Of a DNA stretch of 26,076 bases, positions 17,401 through 23,998 are shown piece by piece. The notes beneath the pieces are model-generated. The model was not told where the DNA came from, ran no database searches, and worked only from the letters and a program-made list of their open reading frames with translations. Both the position numbers and the translations under genes were made by a program. This stretch comes from an uncultured Bacilli bacterium (GTDB lineage: Bacteria; Bacillota_I; Bacilli_A; RF39; UBA660), in assembly GCA_934153655.1 (NCBI GenBank), contig CAKPFH010000017.1:1-26076 (forward strand), read 5' to 3'. Numbering within the stretch: the first letter of the stretch is position 1; every line of letters begins with the position of its first letter.

Positions 17401-18056
17401 TTAGTGTTAAAAATGACCTAGAAACTAAAGAACATATTACTAACTATGGTGCTAAACTAAGAGTAGAAAAAGGTGATATGGTAAATCCAGGTGATAAATT
17501 AACTGAAGGTGCAATTAGTCCAAAAGAATTATTAGTTGTAACCGATCCACTTACAACTCAAGAATATATCTTAAAAGAAGTTCAAAATGCATATCGTAGC
17601 CAAGGTGTTGAAATTTCTGATAAACACGTTGAAATAATTGCAAGAAGAATGATTTCTAAGATAAGAGTTGTAGATTCAGGAGATACTTACTTATTACCAG
17701 GATCACTTGTTAACTTCTTTGAATTCACTGATGGAAACAAGAAAACAATTCTTGAAGGAAAACGTCCAGCAACAGGTGTACCAGTATTATTTGGTATTAC
17801 TAAAGCATCACTTGAAACTGATTCATTCTTATCAGCTGCATCATTCCAAGAAACTACAAGAATCTTAACTGATGCTGCAATAAGAGGAAAAGTAGATCAT
17901 TTACAAGGATTAAAAGAAAATGTTATCATTGGTAAATTAATTCCAGCTGGAACTGGTATTAAAGCTTATCAAAATATTGACTTTGATCTTGAAACTGCTT
18001 TTTCAGACAATGAACCACTTGAAGTGTTAGAAAACGAATTTAATGAAGAAAATTAA
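14418..18056 (+). CDS. rpoC: DNA-directed RNA polymerase subunit beta'
   Basis: This is the full-length beta' subunit, 1212 residues, carrying the catalytic Mg-binding loop NADFDGDQ (447-454, Asp449/451/453). The N-terminal zinc ribbon uses C60, C62, C75 and C78. A second zinc site is built from CGTDQG and the [13 protein letters not shown] cluster. The bridge helix/trigger loop region reads [22 protein letters not shown]. There is no large lineage insertion, as is usual for Firmicutes. It is translationally coupled to rpoB (TAATG), with AGGAGG in the end of rpoB as its ribosome binding site. The terminator follows directly. Confidence 0.99.
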   Translation: [1212 protein letters not shown]

Positions 18057-18058
18057 TT

Positions 18059-18095
18059 AAAAAGGCAATGAAATTCAAAAATCATTGTCTTTTTT
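18059..18095 (+). terminator. Terminator of the rpoBC operon
   Basis: AAAAGGCAATGA pairs with TCATTGTCTTTT (12 bases, one G-U) around a 10-base loop, followed by T-rich sequence. It begins 3 bases after the rpoC stop codon. Confidence 0.9.
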
Positions 18096-18117
18096 CTAAA
18101 ATTTAAATATTAATAAA

Positions 18118-18151
18118 AATAAGATTCTTACTTTTTTATAAGAGTCTTATT
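18118..18151. terminator. Second, bidirectional hairpin terminator
   Basis: The arms AATAAGATTCTTA (18118-18130) and TAAGAGTCTTATT (18139-18151) form a 13-base stem with one G-U, with T-runs on both strands. It ends the minus-strand small gene (its stop codon lies in the stem) and backs up the rpoBC terminator. Confidence 0.85.
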
Positions 18152-18334
18152 TTTTAATTTTAAAAATTTTATATCAATATTTTCATTAATTAAAGTTACT
18201 AAAAGTTCCATGCTAACATCTAGATATTCCTCTTGATAATTATCTTTTATTAAATGTAAGTTATAAGCATCACTTCTTAACATATAAACTTTTTTTAAAT
18301 CAGTATCCATATAAAGTATTAATTGATAACTCAT
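18128..18334 (-). CDS. Hypothetical protein, 68 aa
   Basis: This small soluble protein of 68 residues begins MSYQLILYMDTDLKKVYMLR. It looks like a compact alpha/beta fold with a Lys-rich end. No family is recognised. It is very likely a real gene: the ATG at 18332-18334 has an excellent ribosome binding site (TTTGGAGGGATT), a well-formed promoter lies at 18354-18382, and it ends in a good terminator hairpin. A longer frame starting further upstream would lie above the ribosome binding site and is rejected. Confidence 0.8.
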   Translation of the reverse strand: MSYQLILYMDTDLKKVYMLRSDAYNLHLIKDNYQEEYLDVSMELLVTLINENIDIKFLKLKNKTLIKK

Positions 18335-18353
18335 AATCCCTCCAAATGAGATT

Positions 18354-18382
18354 ATTATAGAATAAAAAAAATAAAAATACAA
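18354..18382 (-). promoter_or_regulatory. Promoter of the 68-aa hypothetical gene
   Basis: On the minus strand there is a TTGTAT -35 box (18377-18382), a 17-base spacer and a TATAAT -10 box (18354-18359). Confidence 0.75.
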
Positions 18383-18619
18383 TAATAAATTTGTTTGATG
18401 AAGAAACTAATACTTTTAATAATAAAATATAAGGAAAAAATTCAAAAAACAATTCATAGTTTAAAAGGAAAATATACTATTTTAATAATAGATCATAGAT
18501 TATCTACTATTGTAAATAGTGATAAAATTATCATGATTGATAAAGGAAAAATTCATCAAACTTTAATGAAAAAATCTTCAAAATATCAAAAACTATATCA
18601 AGCAGATTTAATTAAATAA
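18376..18619 (+). pseudogene. Frameshifted remnant of an ABC exporter ATPase (C-terminal end only)
   Basis: Two frames together spell the end of an exporter-type ABC ATPase. In the first frame, about 18382-18426 reads IINLFDEETNTFNNK, a decayed Walker B plus D-loop (compare the usual LLDEATSALDN). After a one-base shift in an A-rich run near 18426, the other frame continues KEKIQKTIHSLKGKYTILII, then DHRLSTIVNSDKIIMIDKGKI with the switch histidine of the H-loop, and finishes SKYQKLYQADL. The usual EGTHEELL phrase after the GKI motif is missing. The Walker A, signature motif and membrane domain are gone. There is no ribosome binding site. It must be a dead fragment, although a 74-residue open frame (18395-18619) could be annotated by mistake. 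Confidence 0.85.
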
Positions 18620-18648
18620 CTAAAAAATCAAAAATAGTTTACAATTAC

Positions 18649-18677
18649 TTGTCATAGTTTTATAAAAAGTGTATAAT
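18649..18677 (+). promoter_or_regulatory. Promoter of the cysS operon
   Basis: There is a TTGTCA -35 box (18649-18654), a 17-base spacer and a consensus TATAAT -10 box (18672-18677). The predicted start near 18684 leaves a leader of only about 14 bases, so there is no room for a T-box riboswitch. Confidence 0.85.
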
Positions 18678-18697
18678 ACTTTGTATTGGAGGTACTT

Positions 18698-20074
18698 ATG
18701 AAATTATATAATACTTTAACAAGAAAAATAGAAGAATTTAAACCAATAGATAAGGTAGTTAAAATGTATACATGTGGTCCTACTGTGTATCATTATGCTC
18801 ATATTGGTAATTTAAGATCTTATATTGAAGAAGATTTACTAGAAAAATCTTTAGAGTATCTTGGCTATCCTGTTAAAAGAGTTATGAATATAACAGATGT
18901 AGGTCATTTAACAAGTGATGCTGATACTGGTGAAGATAAAATGTTAAAAGGGGCTTTAAGAGAACATAAAAGTGTTTTAGAAATTGCTAAATTTTATACG
19001 GATGCTTTCTTTTTAGATTGTCAAAAATTAAATATTAAAAAACCAGAAACAGTTATTCCAGCTACTTCTTTAATTGATTTTTATATTGAAATAATTTCTA
19101 AGTTAATTGATGAGGGGTTTGCTTATTTAAGTAATGGTAATGTTTACTTTGATACTTCAAAACTAAGTGATTATTATTGTTTAACTAATCATAATCAAGA
19201 AGATTTACTAATAGGCGCTAGAGATAATGTTTTTGAGGATGTAAATAAAAAAAATAAAGCTGACTTTGTTTTATGGTTTACGAAATCAAAATTTCAAGAT
19301 CAAGAATTAAAATGGAATTCTCCTTGGGGACTTGGATATCCTGGTTGGCATATAGAATGTTCTGGTATCTCAATTAAATATTTAGGAGAACACTTAGATA
19401 TTCATTGTGGTGGTGTTGACAATATTTTTCCACATCATACAAATGAAATTGCTCAAAGTGAAGCATACCTTGGTCATAAATGGTGTAATTATTGGTTCCA
19501 TGTAGAACATTTAAATGATAAAAATGGAAAAATGAGTAAAAGTAAAGGCGAATTTTTAACTGTATCTCTTCTAGAAGAAAAAGGATATGATCCTCTAGCA
19601 TATAGATACATGGTACTATTAAGTCATTATCAAAAAAATCTAGAATTTTCTTTTGAAGCCTTAGATAAAGCCTCATTTGAATATAAAAAACTAAAAGAAA
19701 GAATTAATACTTTAAATAAAGAAAAAGATAATTTAAATCAAGAATTATATAATACTTATAATAATAATTTTAAAGAAGCAATATCTAATAATTTAAATAC
19801 TTCCCTTGCTATTACAACTATCTATGATGTTTTAAAAAGTGATATGAATGATTATACTAAATTAGAATTAATTAAATCATTTGATAAAGTATTATCTCTT
19901 AATTTAGTAGATTCTGATAATATTCCAGAAGAAGTATTAGAATTAGTTAATTTAAGAAATAAATTAAAAGCTGAAAAAAATTACGAAGAAGCTGATAAAG
20001 TTCGTATGAAAATCTCTGATTTAGGTTATAAAGTTTTAGATACAAGAGAAGGATTTAAAATAATAAAACTATGA
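18698..20074 (+). CDS. cysS: Cysteinyl-tRNA synthetase
   Basis: This 458-residue class I synthetase charges tRNA-Cys with cysteine. The ATP-binding motifs are HIGN (35-38) and KMSKS (278-282). Zinc ligands of the cysteine-selecting site are visible: C26 in MYTCGPTVY, C221 in GWHIECSG, and the His and Glu of PHHTNE (245-250). The C-terminal helical anticodon-binding part is complete, ending GFKIIKL. The start is ATG 18698, with GGAGG at 18688-18692; an in-frame TTG at 18686 overlaps that site. The TGA stop overlaps the ATG of mrnC (ATGA), so the two are translationally coupled, as in other Firmicutes. Confidence 0.98.
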   Translation: MKLYNTLTRKIEEFKPIDKVVKMYTCGPTVYHYAHIGNLRSYIEEDLLEKSLEYLGYPVKRVMNITDVGHLTSDADTGEDKMLKGALREHKSVLEIAKFYTDAFFLDCQKLNIKKPETVIPATSLIDFYIEIISKLIDEGFAYLSNGNVYFDTSKLSDYYCLTNHNQEDLLIGARDNVFEDVNKKNKADFVLWFTKSKFQDQELKWNSPWGLGYPGWHIECSGISIKYLGEHLDIHCGGVDNIFPHHTNEIAQSEAYLGHKWCNYWFHVEHLNDKNGKMSKSKGEFLTVSLLEEKGYDPLAYRYMVLLSHYQKNLEFSFEALDKASFEYKKLKERINTLNKEKDNLNQELYNTYNNNFKEAISNNLNTSLAITTIYDVLKSDMNDYTKLELIKSFDKVLSLNLVDSDNIPEEVLELVNLRNKLKAEKNYEEADKVRMKISDLGYKVLDTREGFKIIKL

Positions 20075-20442
20075 AAACAATAGAAATAAATTCTTTAGTT
20101 CTTGCTTATCTTGGAGATAGTATCTATGAAAGTTATGTAAGAGAATATTTAATTAGTCTTGGAACTTTTCATGTTAAAGAATTACAAGAGAAATCTTTAG
20201 AATATGTAAGTGCTAGAAGTCAAAGTAAAATATTAAATGATTTAATAGATAAAAATATCTTCACTAAAGAAGAACTTGAAATAATTAAAAGAGGAAGAAA
20301 TCAAAAAAGTAATACCCATCCTAAAAGTTGTAGTATTCAAGAATATCGAAATGCAACCGGATTTGAAGCTTTATTTGGTTATTTAAAATTAGAAAATAAA
20401 ATAGAAAGGATAGAAGAAATAATTAGTAAGATATTTTATTAA
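20071..20442 (+). CDS. mrnC: Mini-ribonuclease III
   Basis: This 123-residue protein has a bare RNase III catalytic domain without the double-stranded RNA binding domain, which is the definition of Mini-III. In B. subtilis it matures 23S rRNA ends. Motif LAYLGDSIYE carries Asp16 and Glu20, and NATGFEALFGYL carries Glu99, the acidic metal-binding residues. The basic segment KRGRNQKSNTHPK is typical of the family. Its ATG overlaps the cysS TGA, and it is followed by rlmB, the same order as in Bacillus (cysS-mrnC-rlmB). Confidence 0.96.
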   Translation: MKTIEINSLVLAYLGDSIYESYVREYLISLGTFHVKELQEKSLEYVSARSQSKILNDLIDKNIFTKEELEIIKRGRNQKSNTHPKSCSIQEYRNATGFEALFGYLKLENKIERIEEIISKIFY

Positions 20443-20460
20443 TTATTTCTTATTTTAAAT

Positions 20461-21162
20461 ATGTTAGTAAGTGGAAGAAATAATTGTAAAGAAATTTTAA
20501 AAAATTTTTCAGATAAAAACTTTATTAAAAAAGTAATTTGTATGAATAATTTTAATGAAAAAGACCTTTTATCCTTAATAGAAAAAAGGAATTTAAAAAT
20601 AATTTATAAGGAAAAAGCTGAATTAGATAGACTTGCAAAAAATAATCATCAAGGTATAATAATGGATGTTGAGGATTTTTCTTACGTTTCTCTAGATGAA
20701 ATTACTAAAGGTGAAAATAGTAAAATAGTAATTCTTGATCATTTAGAAGATCCTCATAATTTAGGAGCAATCATAAGAACTGTTGAAGCATCAGGAATAG
20801 ATGGTATAATTCTTCCTAAAGATAGAAGTGTTTCTGTTAATGAAACGGTTATGAAAACTAGTGTTGGTGCTTTATATAATGTTAAAATATGCCAAGTTGT
20901 TAATTTAAACCAAACAATTAAAAAATTAAAATCTTTAGGTTATTGGATAATAGGAACTGATATGAATGGATCTAATTATCAAGAATTTAATTATCCGGAG
21001 AAAACGGCTTTAGTAATTGGAAGTGAAGGTTTTGGTATGTCAAGACTTGTTAAAGAAGCTTGTGATTATGTTGTTTCAATTCCAATGAACGGGAAAATAA
21101 ATAGTTTAAATGCCTCAGTTGCAGCTGGGATTATGATATATGAATTAATAAGAAAGAGGTAA
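20461..21162 (+). CDS. rlmB: 23S rRNA 2'-O-methyltransferase of the TrmH/RlmB family
   Basis: This 233-residue SPOUT (knotted) methyltransferase is predicted to methylate the ribose of G2251 of 23S rRNA. The N-terminal substrate-binding domain starts VSGRNNCKEIL. The three SPOUT motifs are DPHNLGAIIRT (97-107), VIGSEGFGM (185-193) and SLNASVAAGI (215-224). It could instead be another TrmH-family enzyme, but the position after mrnC supports RlmB/YacO. The start at 20461 fits the family N-terminus. No Shine-Dalgarno sequence is visible in the 18 bases between mrnC and this gene, which is unusual in this window. Confidence 0.93.
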   Translation: MLVSGRNNCKEILKNFSDKNFIKKVICMNNFNEKDLLSLIEKRNLKIIYKEKAELDRLAKNNHQGIIMDVEDFSYVSLDEITKGENSKIVILDHLEDPHNLGAIIRTVEASGIDGIILPKDRSVSVNETVMKTSVGALYNVKICQVVNLNQTIKKLKSLGYWIIGTDMNGSNYQEFNYPEKTALVIGSEGFGMSRLVKEACDYVVSIPMNGKINSLNASVAAGIMIYELIRKR

Positions 21163-21163
21163 T

Positions 21164-21751
21164 ATGTATAAAGATATAGAAGATCAAGAAATATTATATA
21201 TGATAGAAGAAAATAATGATAATTATGAACTAATCTATGAAAAATATAAACCTTTAATAATTACTATATGTCAAAAAAGATTAAATAGTATGAAAGGTAT
21301 GGGTTATGAATTAGATGATTTAGTGCAAGTTGCTAACATGGCTGTATTTGAAGCTGTTAAAACTTATAAATATGATAATGATACAAAGTTTTATACCTAT
21401 TTATCCCATTGTGTTAACAATGCTTTAAACCTTTTACTAAGAAATAACCTAACTAATAAAAAAATAGTCTTGAATAAAGCTATATCTTATGATACCAAAA
21501 TAAATGAAGCAACAACTTTATTTGATTTAATAGAAGATAAAACTGCTATTAATCCGTATGAATATTTAGATATTGAAGAATTAAAAATTAAATATATTAA
21601 TTTTATTAATTCTCTTCCTTTTGAAGTTGCTATTTTTTATGAACTTAAACTAAATGGTTTTACCCAAGAAGAAATAAAAACTTTAATGAATATAAATGAT
21701 TATACTTACAATAAGTGTTTATCTTTTATTAATCAACAAATAATTGTCTAA
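21164..21751 (+). CDS. Sigma-70 family RNA polymerase sigma factor (SigH-position)
   Basis: This 195-residue alternative sigma factor has region 2 well preserved (GYELDDLVQVANMAVFEAVKTYKY, then TKFYTYLSHCVNNAL, the -10 binding helix, about residues 44-95). The C-terminal region 4 (LPFEVAIFYELKLNGFTQEEIKTLMNINDYTYNKCLSFI) is a recognisable but weakened helix-turn-helix for -35 binding. Its place after cysS-mrnC-rlmB is that of sigH in B. subtilis, so it may be a SigH-like regulator of competence or stress genes, but sequence alone does not prove orthology. The ribosome binding site AGAGGT overlaps the end of rlmB, one base before the ATG spacing. No anti-sigma gene is next to it. Confidence 0.85.
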   Translation: MYKDIEDQEILYMIEENNDNYELIYEKYKPLIITICQKRLNSMKGMGYELDDLVQVANMAVFEAVKTYKYDNDTKFYTYLSHCVNNALNLLLRNNLTNKKIVLNKAISYDTKINEATTLFDLIEDKTAINPYEYLDIEELKIKYINFINSLPFEVAIFYELKLNGFTQEEIKTLMNINDYTYNKCLSFINQQIIV

Positions 21752-21785
21752 AAAGGTTAAAAATATTTATTTTTTTTCTTAAATA

Positions 21786-21794
21786 TGATAAAAT
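21786..21794 (+). promoter_or_regulatory. Extended -10 promoter of the thioredoxin-fold-like gene
   Basis: TGA followed by TAAAAT (21789-21794) forms an extended -10 box. A weak TTTATT lies at 21766-21771 at a 17-base spacing. Confidence 0.5.
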
Positions 21795-21817
21795 TTTAAA
21801 TGATAAGAGAGGTTACT

Positions 21818-22366
21818 ATGAAGAAAAAAGAAATGCAAAAGAAAATAAAAAAAGAAAAACAAGATATGCGGGCTTATAATTTAAGTGATAGTGATAAAAA
21901 TATAAGAAATGGTATTATAATTGCTTTAAGTGTTATAATTTTTATAGCTTTAATGTTTGTATTTACCAAAATAAAAACCGGAGAATGGAAATTATTTACT
22001 AAAGAAAATAATATATTCTATACAGCAGAAGCTCAAACAGAAAAAATAAGTTGTGGTTCTATTTTAAACCGAACTGACGAAGAATACTTCGTTCTTGCCT
22101 ATCAAATGAAAGAAGATAGTGCTAGTTTATATCAAAGCTTAATTAGTAAATACAATGATTCAAAAAGAAAAATAACTTTATATCAATTAGATTTAAGTAA
22201 TAGTCGTAATAATATATGTTTAGCAGATAACTTAAATATAACAAATGATATTACTACTTTAAAATTAGTAGTTCCAACATTATTAAAAATAAAAAATGGT
22301 AAGATAGTTTCTACTATAACTAACTACGACCAAATTAAACAAGAATTATATACTTATGTAGATTAA
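21818..22366 (+). CDS. Membrane-anchored thioredoxin-fold-like protein without CxxC
   Basis: This 182-residue protein has a strongly basic N-terminal tail (about 1-30), one membrane helix (about 32-51) and an extracytoplasmic domain. The domain has thioredoxin-like order: a strand YFVLAYQM where the active-site loop would follow, a helix, a strand ITLYQLDLSN, and VPTLLKIKNGKIVSTI with the cis-proline (Pro153) and last strands. The CxxC is absent; only C79 and C134 remain, far apart. It may be a redox-inactive scaffold or use these cysteines differently. The start is ATG 21818 with AGAGAGG upstream; an in-frame ATG at 21800 precedes that site. It is a single-gene unit with a strong terminator. 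Confidence 0.7.
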   Translation: MKKKEMQKKIKKEKQDMRAYNLSDSDKNIRNGIIIALSVIIFIALMFVFTKIKTGEWKLFTKENNIFYTAEAQTEKISCGSILNRTDEEYFVLAYQMKEDSASLYQSLISKYNDSKRKITLYQLDLSNSRNNICLADNLNITNDITTLKLVVPTLLKIKNGKIVSTITNYDQIKQELYTYVD

Positions 22367-22389
22367 TGTAAATTAGTCTACTTTTTTTT
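22358..22389 (+). terminator. Strong intrinsic terminator
   Basis: GTAGATTAAT pairs with ATTAGTCTAC (10 bases, one G-U) around a GTAA tetraloop, followed by eight T. The stop codon of the preceding gene is in the stem. Confidence 0.92.
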
Positions 22390-22416
22390 GACTTTTTCTA
22401 TTATACTTAATATAGG
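22388..22416 (+). promoter_or_regulatory. Probable promoter of the ECF-like operon
   Basis: TTGACT (22388-22393) overlaps the end of the T-run of the terminator. The -10 box is ambiguous: TATAGG at a 17-base spacing would leave almost no leader, while TATACT (22402-22407) lacks a -35 box at the right distance. The transcript must begin close to the GGAGGA ribosome binding site at 22415. Confidence 0.4.
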
Positions 22417-22424
22417 AGGACAAT

Positions 22425-23225
22425 ATGACTATACTAAAAATTAATAATTTAAATTATTCAAGAGATGATACTATAATTTTTTCTAATTTAAATTTAAATG
22501 TATTTAAAAAAGATTATATAAGTATAATAGGATTAAATAGAAGTGGTAAAACTACTTTAACTAAACTCTTATGTGCTATTATTCCAACTGATAATATTTT
22601 TTCTATAAATGATATATCTTTAAATAAACAAACAGTTTTAGATTATATAGAACATATTGGAGTAGTATCAAATTCTTTAAATGTTTTTTTAACTAAAAAA
22701 GTAAAAGATGAACTAATATTACCTTTAAAAAACTTAGGTTATAATGAATTAAAAATAAATTATTATTTAAATAAAATAGTTAAATTCTTTGAAATAGAAG
22801 ATATGTTAACTAAAAACATAACTTCTTTAACTAATATTGAGAAAGCTAAACTGCAAATAATAATAGCTTTAATTCATGAACCATCTATCTTAATATTAGA
22901 TGATGCTTTCACAGAACTTGATAATAAAACCACAGAATTTATGTTAAATAAACTAAAAATCTTAAATGAAAAAGGTTTAACTATTATAAATATTACAACT
23001 GATTTATCAACTATTTATAATAGTAATGATATTTATTTATTAAATGATACTAAGTTAGAAAAACTAGGCAATGTAACTGATACCTTTGAACAAGATAATT
23101 ATTTAAGAAGTTTAGGCTTTGAAATACCATTTGTAGTAGACTTGGCAATTAAATTAAAATTCTATGGTTTATTAGATAAAATATACTATGATCTTAATCT
23201 CTTGGAGGATAATCTATGGAACTAA
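22425..23225 (+). CDS. ecfA1: Divergent ECF-transporter ATPase (EcfA1 position)
   Basis: This 266-residue ABC ATPase is the first of a trio upstream of truA, the place of ecfA1 in Firmicutes. It would energise uptake of vitamins by ECF transporters. Walker A is GLNRSGKTT (36-44), so ATP could bind. Other motifs are altered: the Q-loop Gln is replaced (VVSNSLN, Asn83), the signature LSGGQ is LTNIE (135-139), Walker B is ILILDD with Asp160 where the catalytic Glu belongs, and the H-loop His is Thr192. D-loop ELD remains. The frame is intact with a good GGAGGA site, so this is not an ordinary pseudogene. It overlaps the next gene by 10 bases. Confidence 0.8.
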   Translation: MTILKINNLNYSRDDTIIFSNLNLNVFKKDYISIIGLNRSGKTTLTKLLCAIIPTDNIFSINDISLNKQTVLDYIEHIGVVSNSLNVFLTKKVKDELILPLKNLGYNELKINYYLNKIVKFFEIEDMLTKNITSLTNIEKAKLQIIIALIHEPSILILDDAFTELDNKTTEFMLNKLKILNEKGLTIINITTDLSTIYNSNDIYLLNDTKLEKLGNVTDTFEQDNYLRSLGFEIPFVVDLAIKLKFYGLLDKIYYDLNLLEDNLWN

Positions 23226-23998
23226 AACTTTTAAATATTTCTTATAAAAATATATATAATAATATTAATTTAACTATCAAAGATAATAAAATAACTGGAG
23301 TATACAATAGTAATTTATTAAACCTATTATTTTATTCAAAAAAAACTTATACAGGTAATATTTTATTAAATAACTCAGATATTTTATCTTTCAATGAAAA
23401 TGTTTTTACCTATATTACTAATAAACCTTGTTTTTATACTAAAACAGTTAAAGATGAATTTTATCTAATGAAAAGAAAAATAAAACTAAATAATAAAAAC
23501 TATTTAACTAAAATAGATTCTATTTTAACTTTAGTAGGTCTTGATAGTAACTATTTATTAAAAGAAATTAATACCCTATCAACAAGTGAAAAATATTTAT
23601 TAAACCTAGCTCTTAATTTAATAATAGATCCTGATTTAATAATAATAGAATTACTAAATGGATTAGATAAAAATATTCAATTTAAACTAAAAAATATTAT
23701 TCTAGAATTAAAAAAGAAATACAAGAAAACAATTATAATTATTACTAATAATATAGATATACTATATGACTTAGTAGATGATTTAATAATATTTAAAGAT
23801 AATAAAGTAGTAATAAATGATAAATTAGATATAGTTTTTAAAAACTTAGATCTTTTAAAAGATCTAGAATTACCTAATCTAATTAAATTTACTAATATAG
23901 CAAGCACTTATAATAAAAATATAAAATATTATAAAGATATAAAAGATTTAATAAAGGAAGTGTATAAAAATGTACAAGAAACTAATAACCAAACTTAA
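23216..23998 (+). CDS. ecfA2: P-loop-less ECF ATPase homologue (EcfA2 position)
   Basis: This 260-residue protein keeps the overall ABC ATPase pattern, but the nucleotide-binding P-loop is gone: residues 28-35 read GVYNSNLL where GxTGSGKS is expected, so both the Lys and Ser/Thr are lost. The signature is LSTSE (121-125). Walker B is LIIIE, with the Asp replaced by Ile144 but Glu145 kept, followed by a normal D-loop (GLD). The H-loop His is Asn178. It should not bind ATP itself, but its LS-containing signature could complete the ATP site of the partner. The frame is open over its full length, with GGAGG before the ATG. It overlaps the next gene by 29 bases, which fits tight co-translation. 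Confidence 0.75.
   Translation: MELKLLNISYKNIYNNINLTIKDNKITGVYNSNLLNLLFYSKKTYTGNILLNNSDILSFNENVFTYITNKPCFYTKTVKDEFYLMKRKIKLNNKNYLTKIDSILTLVGLDSNYLLKEINTLSTSEKYLLNLALNLIIDPDLIIIELLNGLDKNIQFKLKNIILELKKKYKKTIIIITNNIDILYDLVDDLIIFKDNKVVINDKLDIVFKNLDLLKDLELPNLIKFTNIASTYNKNIKYYKDIKDLIKEVYKNVQETNNQT

Noticed and set aside
18395..18619. A 74-aa complete small protein
   Set aside because: It starts at TTG without ribosome binding site, and its sequence is the out-of-frame tail of an ABC ATPase whose Walker B lies in the neighbouring frame.
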